A DNA stretch of 64,000 bases from Sphingobium abikonense NBRC 16140. GTDB taxonomy: Bacteria; Pseudomonadota; Alphaproteobacteria; Sphingomonadales; Sphingomonadaceae. The position numbers and the translations under genes are program-made. Below are positions 36,100 to 43,583 of the stretch, piece after piece. The stretch spans positions 18,793 to 82,792 of the forward strand of contig NZ_BCYT01000014.1 of the NCBI RefSeq assembly GCF_001598335.1, read 5' to 3'. The first letter of the stretch is position 1; each line of letters begins with the position of its first letter. The notes beneath the pieces were generated by a model. That model made no database searches, was not told the DNA's origin, and saw only the letters and a program-made list of their open reading frames with translations.

Positions 36100-36376
36100 G
36101 AATCATCCGAACAAGGCTTGCAGCTCCGCGAGTCGCGTTGATTGGGAATCCCAACCACAATCTCGCCCCGATTACCGCTGCAAAGTAAGATCACGCTTCG
36201 GCCCCCAGCAGGTCAGGATAGGCCCCAACAGGACAGGAACCGTCCCCCAGAAGGTCAGCCTAAAGCCCCCGCCAAGACAGGGATTCGCCCCCATCGGGTC
36301 AGGATCACTTCGAATCCTGCAATAAAAAGAGAAGCTTGCTGCGCCCGAATCTTAGAATCCCTTGAATCGGAGAATC
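36100..36376. promoter_or_regulatory. Cluster of nine GANTC (CcrM-type) sites at the origin
   Basis: GANTC sites begin at 36100, 36130, 36146, 36282, 36312, 36347, 36355, 36364 and 36372, five of them within 65 bp. At this GC content about one per 300 bp is expected. CcrM methylates GANTC in alphaproteobacteria and marks the cell cycle. None is seen in the parA-repA gap. Confidence 0.7.
36202..36305 (+). repeat. Iteron array, five copies (replication origin)
   Basis: Copies start at 36202, 36222, 36244, 36266 and 36288 (steps of 20, 22, 22, 22 bp, about two helix turns). The best copies read CCCCCAGCAGGTCAGGAT and CCCCCATCGGGTCAGGAT; the middle ones are degenerate. They lie upstream of repA and are its expected binding sites, making 35992-36454 (463 bp, no gene) the probable vegetative origin. 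A-rich ATAAAAATG and AATAAAAAGAGAA tracts flank the array and may be the unwinding region. Confidence 0.85.
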
Positions 36377-36454
36377 CCCCGCCGCTGCCGCGCCGGGCGT
36401 CTTCAACAGAGTATGTCTTCATCATCCCATTCCAGCGGATCGCCTAGTATTACG

Positions 36455-37408
36455 TCAATCCCAGGCCATGGGTTCCGACAGCTCAAACGGGTTGTCGCTT
36501 TTGCGCGGGACCTCCGAAGGCGGCGCTACCGGGATCGAATAATGACGATAGCTGGCTTGGCCGGTGCGTTCGACCAGCAGTCCTGCATCACTTGCGATGG
36601 TCAGCAATTTGATCGCGCCGGCGCTGGTCAGGCCCAATTGCCTCGCGGCCATCGCGCTCGTGACATAGGGCCGCACCATCGCGAGGTGCAGCAGTTCGCC
36701 CAACCGGCCGGGGCGCCGCCTTGACTCCAAAAAATGCCGCGCGCGTCCGGCAAAGCCGCGCAAGCGCTGTTCCATATCCAGCAACATGCCCGCGCCGCTC
36801 CGAATGGCGTCGAGCCAAAGCGCCTCCAGTTCCTCGCCTCGCGCCACGCGCCATCCACTCTGCTGCCTGTCCAGACCCATGGCGACCAGCCCACCTTGCG
36901 ACCCATCCCAGCGCCCCGGTCCCCAGCGATCGCCAATCAGCACGCTGGCGGCCAGGTCGCTCTGGCCAAGCGGAGCATGCAGGCGCCAGGATGCCCCCAG
37001 ATGCGCGCCGCCGGTCAGGGGAGGGGAGGTTCGCCAGCCCTCTATTGCGCGCTGCCATGATTCCACACGGGCGACTCTGTCACCGAAGTCCGCCGCGCCG
37101 CCGTCGACGCCAAGCCAGTCCAGCACGGCCGCAGCATCCCCGGTCATCGCATCAAGGCTGATCGCTGTTCCGACCAACCGTCGCCCAATGCTGAGATCGA
37201 AAACCGACGTCTTCACTACGCGTCGGCCGTCGACCTCAATATCGTGATCGCTCAACGGCGCCATATCGATGGCCGCCAATGCCTGCCGTTCGGCAATCTG
37301 TGCGCGGACGCGAAAGGCCGCGCGCACCGGGCTAAGCCGCATCCGCTCCTCCAGACGCCCCAATGCCTCTTGTCCACGAGCGTAGGTAAGACCAGGATCT
37401 TCCTTCAA
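36455..37408 (-). CDS. DUF1612/HTH protein (RHE_PE00001-like) next to origin
   Basis: A 317-aa protein that resembles the DUF1612 plus helix-turn-helix family commonly found beside repABC-type replicons in alphaproteobacteria. An N-terminal helical region (RLEERMRLSPVRAAFRVRAQIAERQALAAID) leads to the middle domain. The C-terminal third has an HTH pattern (SAMAARQLGLTSAGAIKLLTIASDAGLL, about 254-281) and a wing-like tail. No function is established. The frame opens at a TTG (37408); an ATG at 37342 is possible. It lies upstream of the iterons on the same strand as repA and could regulate copy number. Confidence 0.65.
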   Translation of the reverse strand: MKEDPGLTYARGQEALGRLEERMRLSPVRAAFRVRAQIAERQALAAIDMAPLSDHDIEVDGRRVVKTSVFDLSIGRRLVGTAISLDAMTGDAAAVLDWLGVDGGAADFGDRVARVESWQRAIEGWRTSPPLTGGAHLGASWRLHAPLGQSDLAASVLIGDRWGPGRWDGSQGGLVAMGLDRQQSGWRVARGEELEALWLDAIRSGAGMLLDMEQRLRGFAGRARHFLESRRRPGRLGELLHLAMVRPYVTSAMAARQLGLTSAGAIKLLTIASDAGLLVERTGQASYRHYSIPVAPPSEVPRKSDNPFELSEPMAWD

Positions 37409-37586
37409 AACCAGCCTCGGACCATATCTTTAATGCTACCTAAAATTACACCATTTCCTAGACAGATAGATGACATAATTTAACAATAAGCACTTTATAG
37501 AAAGTCTGCTTGATAGTCCATCGGCTGTCGGCAGTCTCGGCCCTCGCTTCCTCCCATTTCTGTTATTTCGATCGAGAAAAGCAGCT
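37409..37586. other. AT-rich gap at the edge of the replication module
   Basis: A 178-bp stretch without a gene, clearly AT-rich at 37420-37500, between the DUF1612-like gene and a TesA-like gene. It probably contains the DUF1612 promoter. TTAA-N7-TAAA at 37430-37444 is one base from the CtrA consensus; I give that low weight. It may mark a junction of origin module and chromosomal genes. Confidence 0.4.
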
Positions 37587-38303
37587 TCAATCGGCCGAAG
37601 CAGGCTCCAGCGCGCGTGCCACCAGCGGCGCCAGCCTGCTGGCGATCACGGTCACGCCACGGGCATTGGGATGGATGCCGTCTGCCAGCAGCAATGTCCG
37701 GTCGCCCAGAATCCCGTCCAACATGAAGGGGTAGAGCGCCGCGTTATATTTGCGCGCCAGGTCGGGAAAGATCGGGTTGAACGCGGCGGCATATTGCGCC
37801 CCCATATTGGGTGAGGCCAACATGCCCGTAAGCATCACCTTGATCCCGCGCGCCTTGGCTTCACGCAATATCGCGTCCAGATTGTCGCGCGTGTCCTGCG
37901 GCGACAATCCCCGCAGCATGTCGTTGCCGCCCAGTCCTACCAGCATCAGGTCCGGCGTGCGCGGCAATCCGTCCAGCGTGAAGGCCAGCCGCGCGCGCCC
38001 CGCCGCGGTGGTGTCACCCGACACCCCGGCATTCACCACCCGCGCCTGGATGCCGCGCTCGGCCAGCGCATGTTCCAGCACAGGCGCCAAGCCCTGGCCC
38101 TGGTCCAGATTATAGCCCGCATAGAGACTGTCGCCGAATGCGACGACCAGCTTGCGGTCGGCGGCTGGGGTCGCATCCGCTGGCGGCTGCGCCTTTTGCA
38201 ACTGTTCCGTCGCGGGGGGAGGGGGCGGGGCATCGCGCGAACAGCCCGTCGTCAGATGGACAATCAGCGCCAAAGACCCATATTGCGTCAACCTGCCCGC
38301 CAA
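37587..38303 (-). CDS. TesA-like GDSL arylesterase/thioesterase, lipoprotein-like
   Basis: A 238-aa SGNH hydrolase acting on esters or acyl-CoA at the envelope. Block I VVAFGDSLYAGYNL holds the catalytic Ser (about 56), block III has GGNDML with Asn, and block V DGIHPNARG has Asp and His. The N-terminus (ALIVHLTTGCSRD) looks like a lipobox followed by a Pro-rich linker, so it may be membrane anchored. The frame opens with TTG at 38303 and no in-frame ATG is nearby, so the start is uncertain. It is divergent, by 14 bp, from the YbbA-like gene, the usual TesA/YbbA/YbbP arrangement. Confidence 0.8.
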   Translation of the reverse strand: MAGRLTQYGSLALIVHLTTGCSRDAPPPPPATEQLQKAQPPADATPAADRKLVVAFGDSLYAGYNLDQGQGLAPVLEHALAERGIQARVVNAGVSGDTTAAGRARLAFTLDGLPRTPDLMLVGLGGNDMLRGLSPQDTRDNLDAILREAKARGIKVMLTGMLASPNMGAQYAAAFNPIFPDLARKYNAALYPFMLDGILGDRTLLLADGIHPNARGVTVIASRLAPLVARALEPASAD

Positions 38304-38317
38304 GGACCATTCCCTTC

Positions 38318-39019
38318 ATGCATTCGCCAAGTGATCCTGCAACTATCGCCATATGCGCGCGCAATGTCACGCTGCAGCTGGGAACCCGTGAGGCCCCGGT
38401 TACGATCCTCAAGGGGATCGACCTGAAGGTGCTGCGCGGGCAAAGCGTCGCTATCCTGGGCGCGTCCGGCTCTGGGAAAAGTTCGCTGATGGCGGTGCTG
38501 ACGGGGCTGGAACGCGCGAGCGGCGGCACGGTGAACATTGGTGGCGTCGATTTCGGCGCCTTGGGGGAAGATGAACTGGCGCGCGCGCGGCGCGGGCGGA
38601 TTGGCATTATCCTCCAATCCTTTCATCTGCTTCCCACCATGACCGCGCTGGAAAATGTCGCGGTCCCTCTCGAACTGGCGGGGCAGGCGGACGCCTTTGC
38701 CCTCGCGGCGGACGAATTGCGCGCGGTGGGCCTTGGCCACCGGCTGGATCATTATCCCGCGCAATTGTCGGGCGGGGAGCAGCAGCGCGTTGCCATCGCG
38801 CGCGCGGTGGCGCCGCGCCCCACCTTGCTCTTTGCCGACGAGCCCACGGGCAATCTGGATGCCGCGACCGGGGCGGCGATCATGGACCTGTTGTTCGAAC
38901 GGCAGGCGGCAGCCGGCGCGACATTGCTCATCATCACGCATGACGCCGCACTGGCGCAACGCTGCGAGCGCATCATCGAAATGCGGGACGGGCATATTCT
39001 GTCGGATCAGATGGCGTGA
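38318..39019 (+). CDS. YbbA-like ABC transporter ATP-binding protein
   Basis: A 233-aa ATPase with Walker A ILGASGSGKSS (about 45-55), Q-loop ILQSFHLLPTM, signature LSGGEQQRVAIARA and Walker B LLFADEPTGNLD, typical of the LolD/MacB-like MetNI-related group that pairs with FtsX-type permeases. The ATG at 38318 (MHSPSDPATIAICARNVT) fits; the frame opens earlier without support. Its stop overlaps the next GTG start by 4 nt, so it forms a complex with the following permease. E. coli YbbA/YbbP is the nearest known set; substrate unproven. Confidence 0.88.
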   Translation: MHSPSDPATIAICARNVTLQLGTREAPVTILKGIDLKVLRGQSVAILGASGSGKSSLMAVLTGLERASGGTVNIGGVDFGALGEDELARARRGRIGIILQSFHLLPTMTALENVAVPLELAGQADAFALAADELRAVGLGHRLDHYPAQLSGGEQQRVAIARAVAPRPTLLFADEPTGNLDAATGAAIMDLLFERQAAAGATLLIITHDAALAQRCERIIEMRDGHILSDQMA

Positions 39020-41538
39020 GCCGGCTCGACTGGCGCGCAGCATGGCGCATTGCCCGTCGCGACCTGCATCTGCGGTTTCGCGGCCTGCGCCTCCTCTTCC
39101 TCTGCCTGTTCCTGGGCGTGGCGACGCTGGCCGCGATCGGCAGCCTGACCAGCGCGATCACGCAGGAACTGCGCGACCGGGGTCGGCTGATCCTGGGCGG
39201 CGATATCGAAATCGGCATGACCCAGCGCGAAGCCGGCCTGGGCGACATAGAGGCCTTTCGGCAGCTCGGAACGCTCAGCCAGACCATCCGCATGCGCGCC
39301 ATGGCGCAGCGCGTGGGGCAGGGGAGGGGGGATGCGCCGCCCGCCATTCTGACCGAGCTCAAGGGCGTCGATGCCGCCTATCCGCTTTACGGCGCGCTGA
39401 CCCTGGAACATGGGCCCTGTCGTCCGCTTGATGCCGGCGATATCCTGATCGGCGACGCCCTCGCCGAACGGCTGGGCATCGGTCGTGGGGCAAAGCTGCG
39501 CTATGGAGATGCGCAGTTCATTGTCCGGGACATCATCAAGGACGAACCCGACCGGCTGGGGGAGGGCTTCACCCTGGGGCCGGTGGCGATCGCCTCCCTG
39601 TCCGGGCTTCGCCGCACCGGGCTGATCCAGCCCGGCAGTCTTTATTCCACCAAATATCGCATTCGGCTCGATCCGCGCTATGACGCGGCGACCGTGCGCC
39701 GGGACTGGGAAAAGGCGCGCGCGGGCGAAGGTTGGACGTTCAAGGATCGCGATCGCGCCGCGCCCGGCGCCAATCGCTTCATCGACCGGATGGGACAATT
39801 TCTGTCGCTGATCGGCCTCGCCGCCCTGGTCATCGCTGGCATCGGCGTCAGCAATGGCGTGGCGTCCTATCTGGCGGGAAAGCGCAACGGCATTGCAACG
39901 CTCAAGGCGCTGGGCGCCAGCGCGGCGGATATTGCGCGCATCTACCGATTGCAGGTGGGGGCCGTCGCGCTGCTGGGCATTGCCGCGGGCCTGCTTGTGG
40001 GCGTTGCGCTGCCGCCGCTGGTGGTGGCGCTTGCAGGCGATGTGCTGCCGGTCAGCCCCGGCTTTCGCCTGTTTCCGCTGCCGCTGGCGACCAGTGCGCT
40101 CTACGGCCTGCTTATCGCTTTTCTCTTCACCTTTCCGCCGCTGGCGCGCGCGCGGACCCAACCTGCGGCGGCCTTGTTCCGGGGCGTGATCGAAAACCGG
40201 TCGGGCCTTGACCGGCGCAGCCTCGCCGCCATGGCGGTCGCTGGCCTTCTGCTCCTGGCGTTGGCGCTGGGAACGGCGGGCGATCCGCTCTTTTCCGCCG
40301 CCGTTCTCGGCGCGGTCGGGGCGGTCCTGCTCCTGCTGCTTGGCATCGGCATCGCCGTGCGCCGGATCGCCCGGCGACTGCCCCGGCCGCGCCGTCCCTG
40401 GCTGCGGCTGGCGCTCGCCAATCTGCACCGGCCCGGGGCGCAAACGGCCGCGCTGATCGTCGCGCTTGGCCTCGCCCTGACCCTGTTCGTGACGCTTGCC
40501 GGGATCGAAACCAGCCTGAACGCCGAAATCCGGCAGGTTGTGCCTAAAAAGGCGCCGGCGCAAATCGTACTCGACATTCCCGCGCCGCAGCAGCAGCGCT
40601 TCCGCGCCATTGCCCTGGCGCAAGCTCCCGAAGCGCAACTCAACATCGTCCCCGTCCTGCGCGGCACCATTACCGGCTATGGCGACACGCGCGTCGTCGA
40701 TCTGGTGCAATTGCCCGAGGGCGCATGGTTCCTGCGCGGCGAACGCGGCGTCACCTATAGCGCGCGCCTGCCCGAAGGCAGCGATCTGGTCGCCGGCGCA
40801 TGGTGGCCCGCCGATTATCGCGGCCCGCCACTCGTCTCGCTCGATGCGGAAGCCGCCCGGACGCTCGGCATTGGCGTGGGCGACAGCCTGACCGTCTCGA
40901 TCCTGGGACGCGAGATCACAGCGCGCATCGCTTCGCTGCGCAAGGTCAACTGGGACACGATGGGCTTCAACTATGTGCTCGTCTTTTCGCCCGTCACCTT
41001 GCAGTCCGCGCCGCACAGCGTTGCCGCCACCATCACCATGGACCCGCGCCATGATGCCGCCATGACCCGCGCGCTGCTGGCGGCCTTCCCCGGCGTGTCG
41101 GTGATCGCCGTGGGCGATGTCATTGATCAGGTCGGCACTATCCTGACGCAAATGTCGCGCGCCATCTTGGTCGCGGCTTCGGTCGCGATACTGGCGGGAA
41201 TCGCGGTGCTGGTGGGCGCCATCGCCGCCGCCCGCCAGTCGCGCAGCTATGACAGCGTCATCCTCAAGACGCTGGGGGCGACGCGGCTGCAACTGCTGGG
41301 CGGGCAGGCGCTGGAATATGGCCTGCTCTCGCTGCTGCTGGCTATCGTTGCATTGGCGCTTGGCAGCGCGGCGGCCTGGTTCGTGATCGTTCAGGTCTTC
41401 GACTTTACCTGGTCGCCCGACTGGGCGGTCATGCTCGGCACGCTGGCGGGCGGAGCCTTGCTGACGCTGGGCATCGGCCTTGCCGGCGCGCTGCCATTGC
41501 TGTCGGTGCGCCCCGCCCGCGCCCTGCGACAGGTCTGA
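39016..41538 (+). CDS. YbbP-like FtsX-family ABC permease
   Basis: An 840-aa inner membrane protein with about ten hydrophobic helices in the FtsX/MacB pattern. The first helix lies near residues 25-45 with a long periplasmic loop. A core trio (LSLIGLAALVIAGIGVSNGVA, about 257-277) and two further pairs follow, then a second FtsX block at the end (about 710-835). The start is GTG, coupled to the ATPase gene. The substrate could be lipoproteins or lipid-linked material by analogy with the family. A long open frame on the opposite strand of this gene is a codon-bias shadow. Confidence 0.88.
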   Translation: MSRLDWRAAWRIARRDLHLRFRGLRLLFLCLFLGVATLAAIGSLTSAITQELRDRGRLILGGDIEIGMTQREAGLGDIEAFRQLGTLSQTIRMRAMAQRVGQGRGDAPPAILTELKGVDAAYPLYGALTLEHGPCRPLDAGDILIGDALAERLGIGRGAKLRYGDAQFIVRDIIKDEPDRLGEGFTLGPVAIASLSGLRRTGLIQPGSLYSTKYRIRLDPRYDAATVRRDWEKARAGEGWTFKDRDRAAPGANRFIDRMGQFLSLIGLAALVIAGIGVSNGVASYLAGKRNGIATLKALGASAADIARIYRLQVGAVALLGIAAGLLVGVALPPLVVALAGDVLPVSPGFRLFPLPLATSALYGLLIAFLFTFPPLARARTQPAAALFRGVIENRSGLDRRSLAAMAVAGLLLLALALGTAGDPLFSAAVLGAVGAVLLLLLGIGIAVRRIARRLPRPRRPWLRLALANLHRPGAQTAALIVALGLALTLFVTLAGIETSLNAEIRQVVPKKAPAQIVLDIPAPQQQRFRAIALAQAPEAQLNIVPVLRGTITGYGDTRVVDLVQLPEGAWFLRGERGVTYSARLPEGSDLVAGAWWPADYRGPPLVSLDAEAARTLGIGVGDSLTVSILGREITARIASLRKVNWDTMGFNYVLVFSPVTLQSAPHSVAATITMDPRHDAAMTRALLAAFPGVSVIAVGDVIDQVGTILTQMSRAILVAASVAILAGIAVLVGAIAAARQSRSYDSVILKTLGATRLQLLGGQALEYGLLSLLLAIVALALGSAAAWFVIVQVFDFTWSPDWAVMLGTLAGGALLTLGIGLAGALPLLSVRPARALRQV

Positions 41539-41622
41539 CCGGGGGAGGGGGAAGCCGCGGCGCTCCCAAAACTGCGCTCTTTTCTGCAACGCCCTGCTGA
41601 AAGGTTGCTGCCCGTCGCGTGC

Positions 41623-42078
41623 CTATTTCACCTTGGCGAGCGCCGCTGTCATCCGCTTGGCGGCGAAGGGGGGCAGCTTCACGGCCTTGGCGGCGGCGAT
41701 ATCGGCTGGCGTAACCTTGCCCACCTGGACCAGGGCGACCATGCCCATCGAATAATGCGGCATGCATTTGATGCCATAAAGGCCGGGCTTGGTGACGGTC
41801 ATCGTCACTTCCTTGTTCATGGCCCCCTTCATCGGCGTCGCGCCGGCGGGCAACATATTGGCCATGGTCTCGGCGTTATGGCTGGGATTGGTCGGCATAA
41901 ATCGGATTTTGTCGCCGGGCGCGGCTTTGACGAAGGACGGTTCGAAAACCATCGCCCCCTCCGCGCCCTGGTTCTTCATGTGGACGATGATCTCCTTGGC
42001 GGCTGCGGGCAGGGGCGACAGCAACAGCATGGCGACCGACAGGCGAAGAATGACGGGACGGATCAAGGCTCTCTCCAT
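41623..42078 (-). CDS. Pseudoazurin-like blue copper protein
   Basis: A 151-aa periplasmic electron carrier. A Sec signal (LRLSVAMLLLSPLPAAA) precedes a cupredoxin domain. The type 1 copper ligands are visible: His in NPSHNAE, and Cys, His and Met in GIKCMPHYSMGM. The frame runs further upstream, but the ATG at 42078 gives a proper signal peptide. Pseudoazurins usually pass electrons to nitrite reductase or cytochromes. Here the gene is at the edge of the PQQ alcohol oxidation cluster and has a copy of the shared box 71-85 bp before its start, so it may accept electrons from that route. Confidence 0.88.
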   Translation of the reverse strand: MERALIRPVILRLSVAMLLLSPLPAAAKEIIVHMKNQGAEGAMVFEPSFVKAAPGDKIRFMPTNPSHNAETMANMLPAGATPMKGAMNKEVTMTVTKPGLYGIKCMPHYSMGMVALVQVGKVTPADIAAAKAVKLPPFAAKRMTAALAKVK

Positions 42079-42148
42079 TGGATGGCTCGGCGTAGGTCGC
42101 CGGATTGCCCATGAAAATGCGGGTTTTCCCTGACCCCGCGCAATGGGC

Positions 42149-42163
42149 CATTGGTCCAAGGCC
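42149..42163. promoter_or_regulatory. Shared dyad box, copy 1 (pseudoazurin side)
   Basis: CATTGGTCCAAGGCC, in the gap upstream of the pseudoazurin gene. It is related to the consensus ATTGGACCTTTGGTC but has a shorter spacer. Confidence 0.4.
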
Positions 42164-42189
42164 CCTGTTCAGGCTCCATGCATCGGCCG

Positions 42190-42708
42190 TCATTCGGGGC
42201 GATTGCGTTCCGGACGGACCGGCTCCAGTCGCAAGCCCAGGTCGCGCCAGCCATCGCTCCCTTCCGCCAGCCACCAGACAGGCCGATAGCCCGCGCGATG
42301 CAGCCGTCGCGCCGCATTCCAGCTCATCCAGCAATCGGCGAGGCAAAAGACGATCACCGGCATATCGGCGCGCCCTGCGGTCAGCCGCGTCACGCCGCCG
42401 ATCAGCCATCGTTCGACGGCCGGATCAATGCCTCCCCTGCCGCTTTCGGGGAACCAGTGCGCTCCCGGGATCGTCATTCGCTCCGGCTTCATCGCCGCAC
42501 CGGAATCGACCGGCGTCACGTCGATGAACAGGGCATCGACACCCGGCCGCAACATCGCTGCGGCTTCGGGTGCGATCCGGGTAACGCCTTCGGGCGCACG
42601 CCGCGTCGGTGCGCGATAATGGGCGATCCGATATCCCGCGCTGTCGAACGCGGACGCCTCGACCCCCGTTGGCACTGCGAGCGACAGCATCATCCACGCG
42701 ACCCCCAT
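42190..42708 (-). CDS. PQQ-dependent catabolism-associated CxxCW-type protein
   Basis: A 172-aa periplasmic protein with a signal peptide (MGVAWMMLSLAVPTGVEA) and a rhodanese-like fold. The family signature is FCLADCWMSWNAARR, with two cysteines before WMSWN (about 131-145). Members are found only next to quinoprotein dehydrogenases; their role is unknown, possibly redox or metal handling. A very good RBS (AAGGAGGT) precedes the ATG at 42708. Divergent from the SoxYZ-like gene, with a copy of the shared box between. Confidence 0.85.
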   Translation of the reverse strand: MGVAWMMLSLAVPTGVEASAFDSAGYRIAHYRAPTRRAPEGVTRIAPEAAAMLRPGVDALFIDVTPVDSGAAMKPERMTIPGAHWFPESGRGGIDPAVERWLIGGVTRLTAGRADMPVIVFCLADCWMSWNAARRLHRAGYRPVWWLAEGSDGWRDLGLRLEPVRPERNRPE

Positions 42709-42730
42709 CGCCACCTCCTTCCGCGCCCTC

Positions 42731-42745
42731 GACCCAAGGTGCAAT
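42731..42745. promoter_or_regulatory. Shared dyad box, copy 2 (CxxCW / SoxYZ-like)
   Basis: GACCCAAGGTGCAAT, reverse form of the consensus with 13 of 15 matches, in the 86-bp divergent gap. Confidence 0.6.
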
Positions 42746-42794
42746 GGTATCGCAAAGCGGCCTGCCTTACCTCCTGCACTTAGGGAGAAGGGAC

Positions 42795-43583
42795 ATGAAG
42801 GCCATGGTGGCGCTGCTGCTGGCGCTGATCGCCGCGCCGGCGCAGGCGGCGCAGGATTATCCCGCCGATCCGCTGGGATCGCCCATGTGGCGCGCCCATG
42901 CCCAAATCTTGTTCGGCGATGATCCCGTCCGCTTCGACGCGCGCGTGAAGGTCGAATTTCCCGCTATTGCGGAGGATCAGCGCGCCTTTCCCGTTGCCAT
43001 CGATGCGCGCGGAATTCCCGGCGTGCGGCGGATGCTGCTCTTTGCCGATCTCAATCCCATTCCGGTCGCGCTCGACTATCGGCCGATCCATGCCGCGCCT
43101 TATGTCGCCACCCGCATCAAGCTCGACCAGCGGACGCCGGTGCGCGGCGCGGTTCAGTTGACAGACGGCCAGTGGCTGGTGTCGGGCGGCTGGATCGACG
43201 CGGCGGGCGGGGGCTGTTCCACGCCGCCGGTCAGCCGGGTGAAGGGCGACTGGGCCGATCATCTGGGCGAAATTCGCGGCCGCGCCTGGCCCCAGCAAAA
43301 TGGCGCGCGGCTGCGGCTTGGCTTCCGCCACCCCATGGACACGGGCCTCGTCGCCAATATCGCGACCTATCATCTCGATCATCTGGCGGTGAAGGATAGC
43401 GATGGCCGGCTGCTGGCGGAGATGGATATGTGGGCCAGCGTGGCCGAAGATCCGGCGCTCACCCTGATGCCCGATGCGCCGGCAGGAGGGCGGCTTCTGG
43501 TCGAAGCGCGCGATACCAATGGCCGGGACTATGTCGCACGCATCGACGTGGCCCGGCAATCACCGATACCGGCGCGTCCTTGA
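42795..43583 (+). CDS. Quinoprotein-associated SoxYZ-like carrier
   Basis: A 262-aa exported protein with a Sec signal (MKAMVALLLALIAAPAQA). An N-terminal SoxY-like part (about 35-135) with VSGGWIDAAGGGCSTPP near 136-152 is joined to a SoxZ-like beta domain (RLRLGFRHPMDTGL, about 177-190). This layout fits the SoxYZ-like carrier family found with PQQ dehydrogenases, which lacks the sulfur-carrying GGCGG end of true SoxY. The GGC in the middle may be its binding cysteine. Its stop overlaps the next start (TGATG). Confidence 0.85.
   Translation: MKAMVALLLALIAAPAQAAQDYPADPLGSPMWRAHAQILFGDDPVRFDARVKVEFPAIAEDQRAFPVAIDARGIPGVRRMLLFADLNPIPVALDYRPIHAAPYVATRIKLDQRTPVRGAVQLTDGQWLVSGGWIDAAGGGCSTPPVSRVKGDWADHLGEIRGRAWPQQNGARLRLGFRHPMDTGLVANIATYHLDHLAVKDSDGRLLAEMDMWASVAEDPALTLMPDAPAGGRLLVEARDTNGRDYVARIDVARQSPIPARP

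Noticed and set aside
37430..37444. CtrA-like site TTAA-N7-TAAA near the DUF1612-like gene
   Set aside because: One mismatch to the consensus in an AT-rich strip is likely by chance; not listed as a feature on its own.
39007..41589. Open frame of about 860 codons on the minus strand opposite the YbbP-like gene
   Set aside because: It is Arg/Gln/His-rich with no fold or family pattern, has no RBS and lies exactly opposite a well-supported permease; typical GC-rich antisense shadow.
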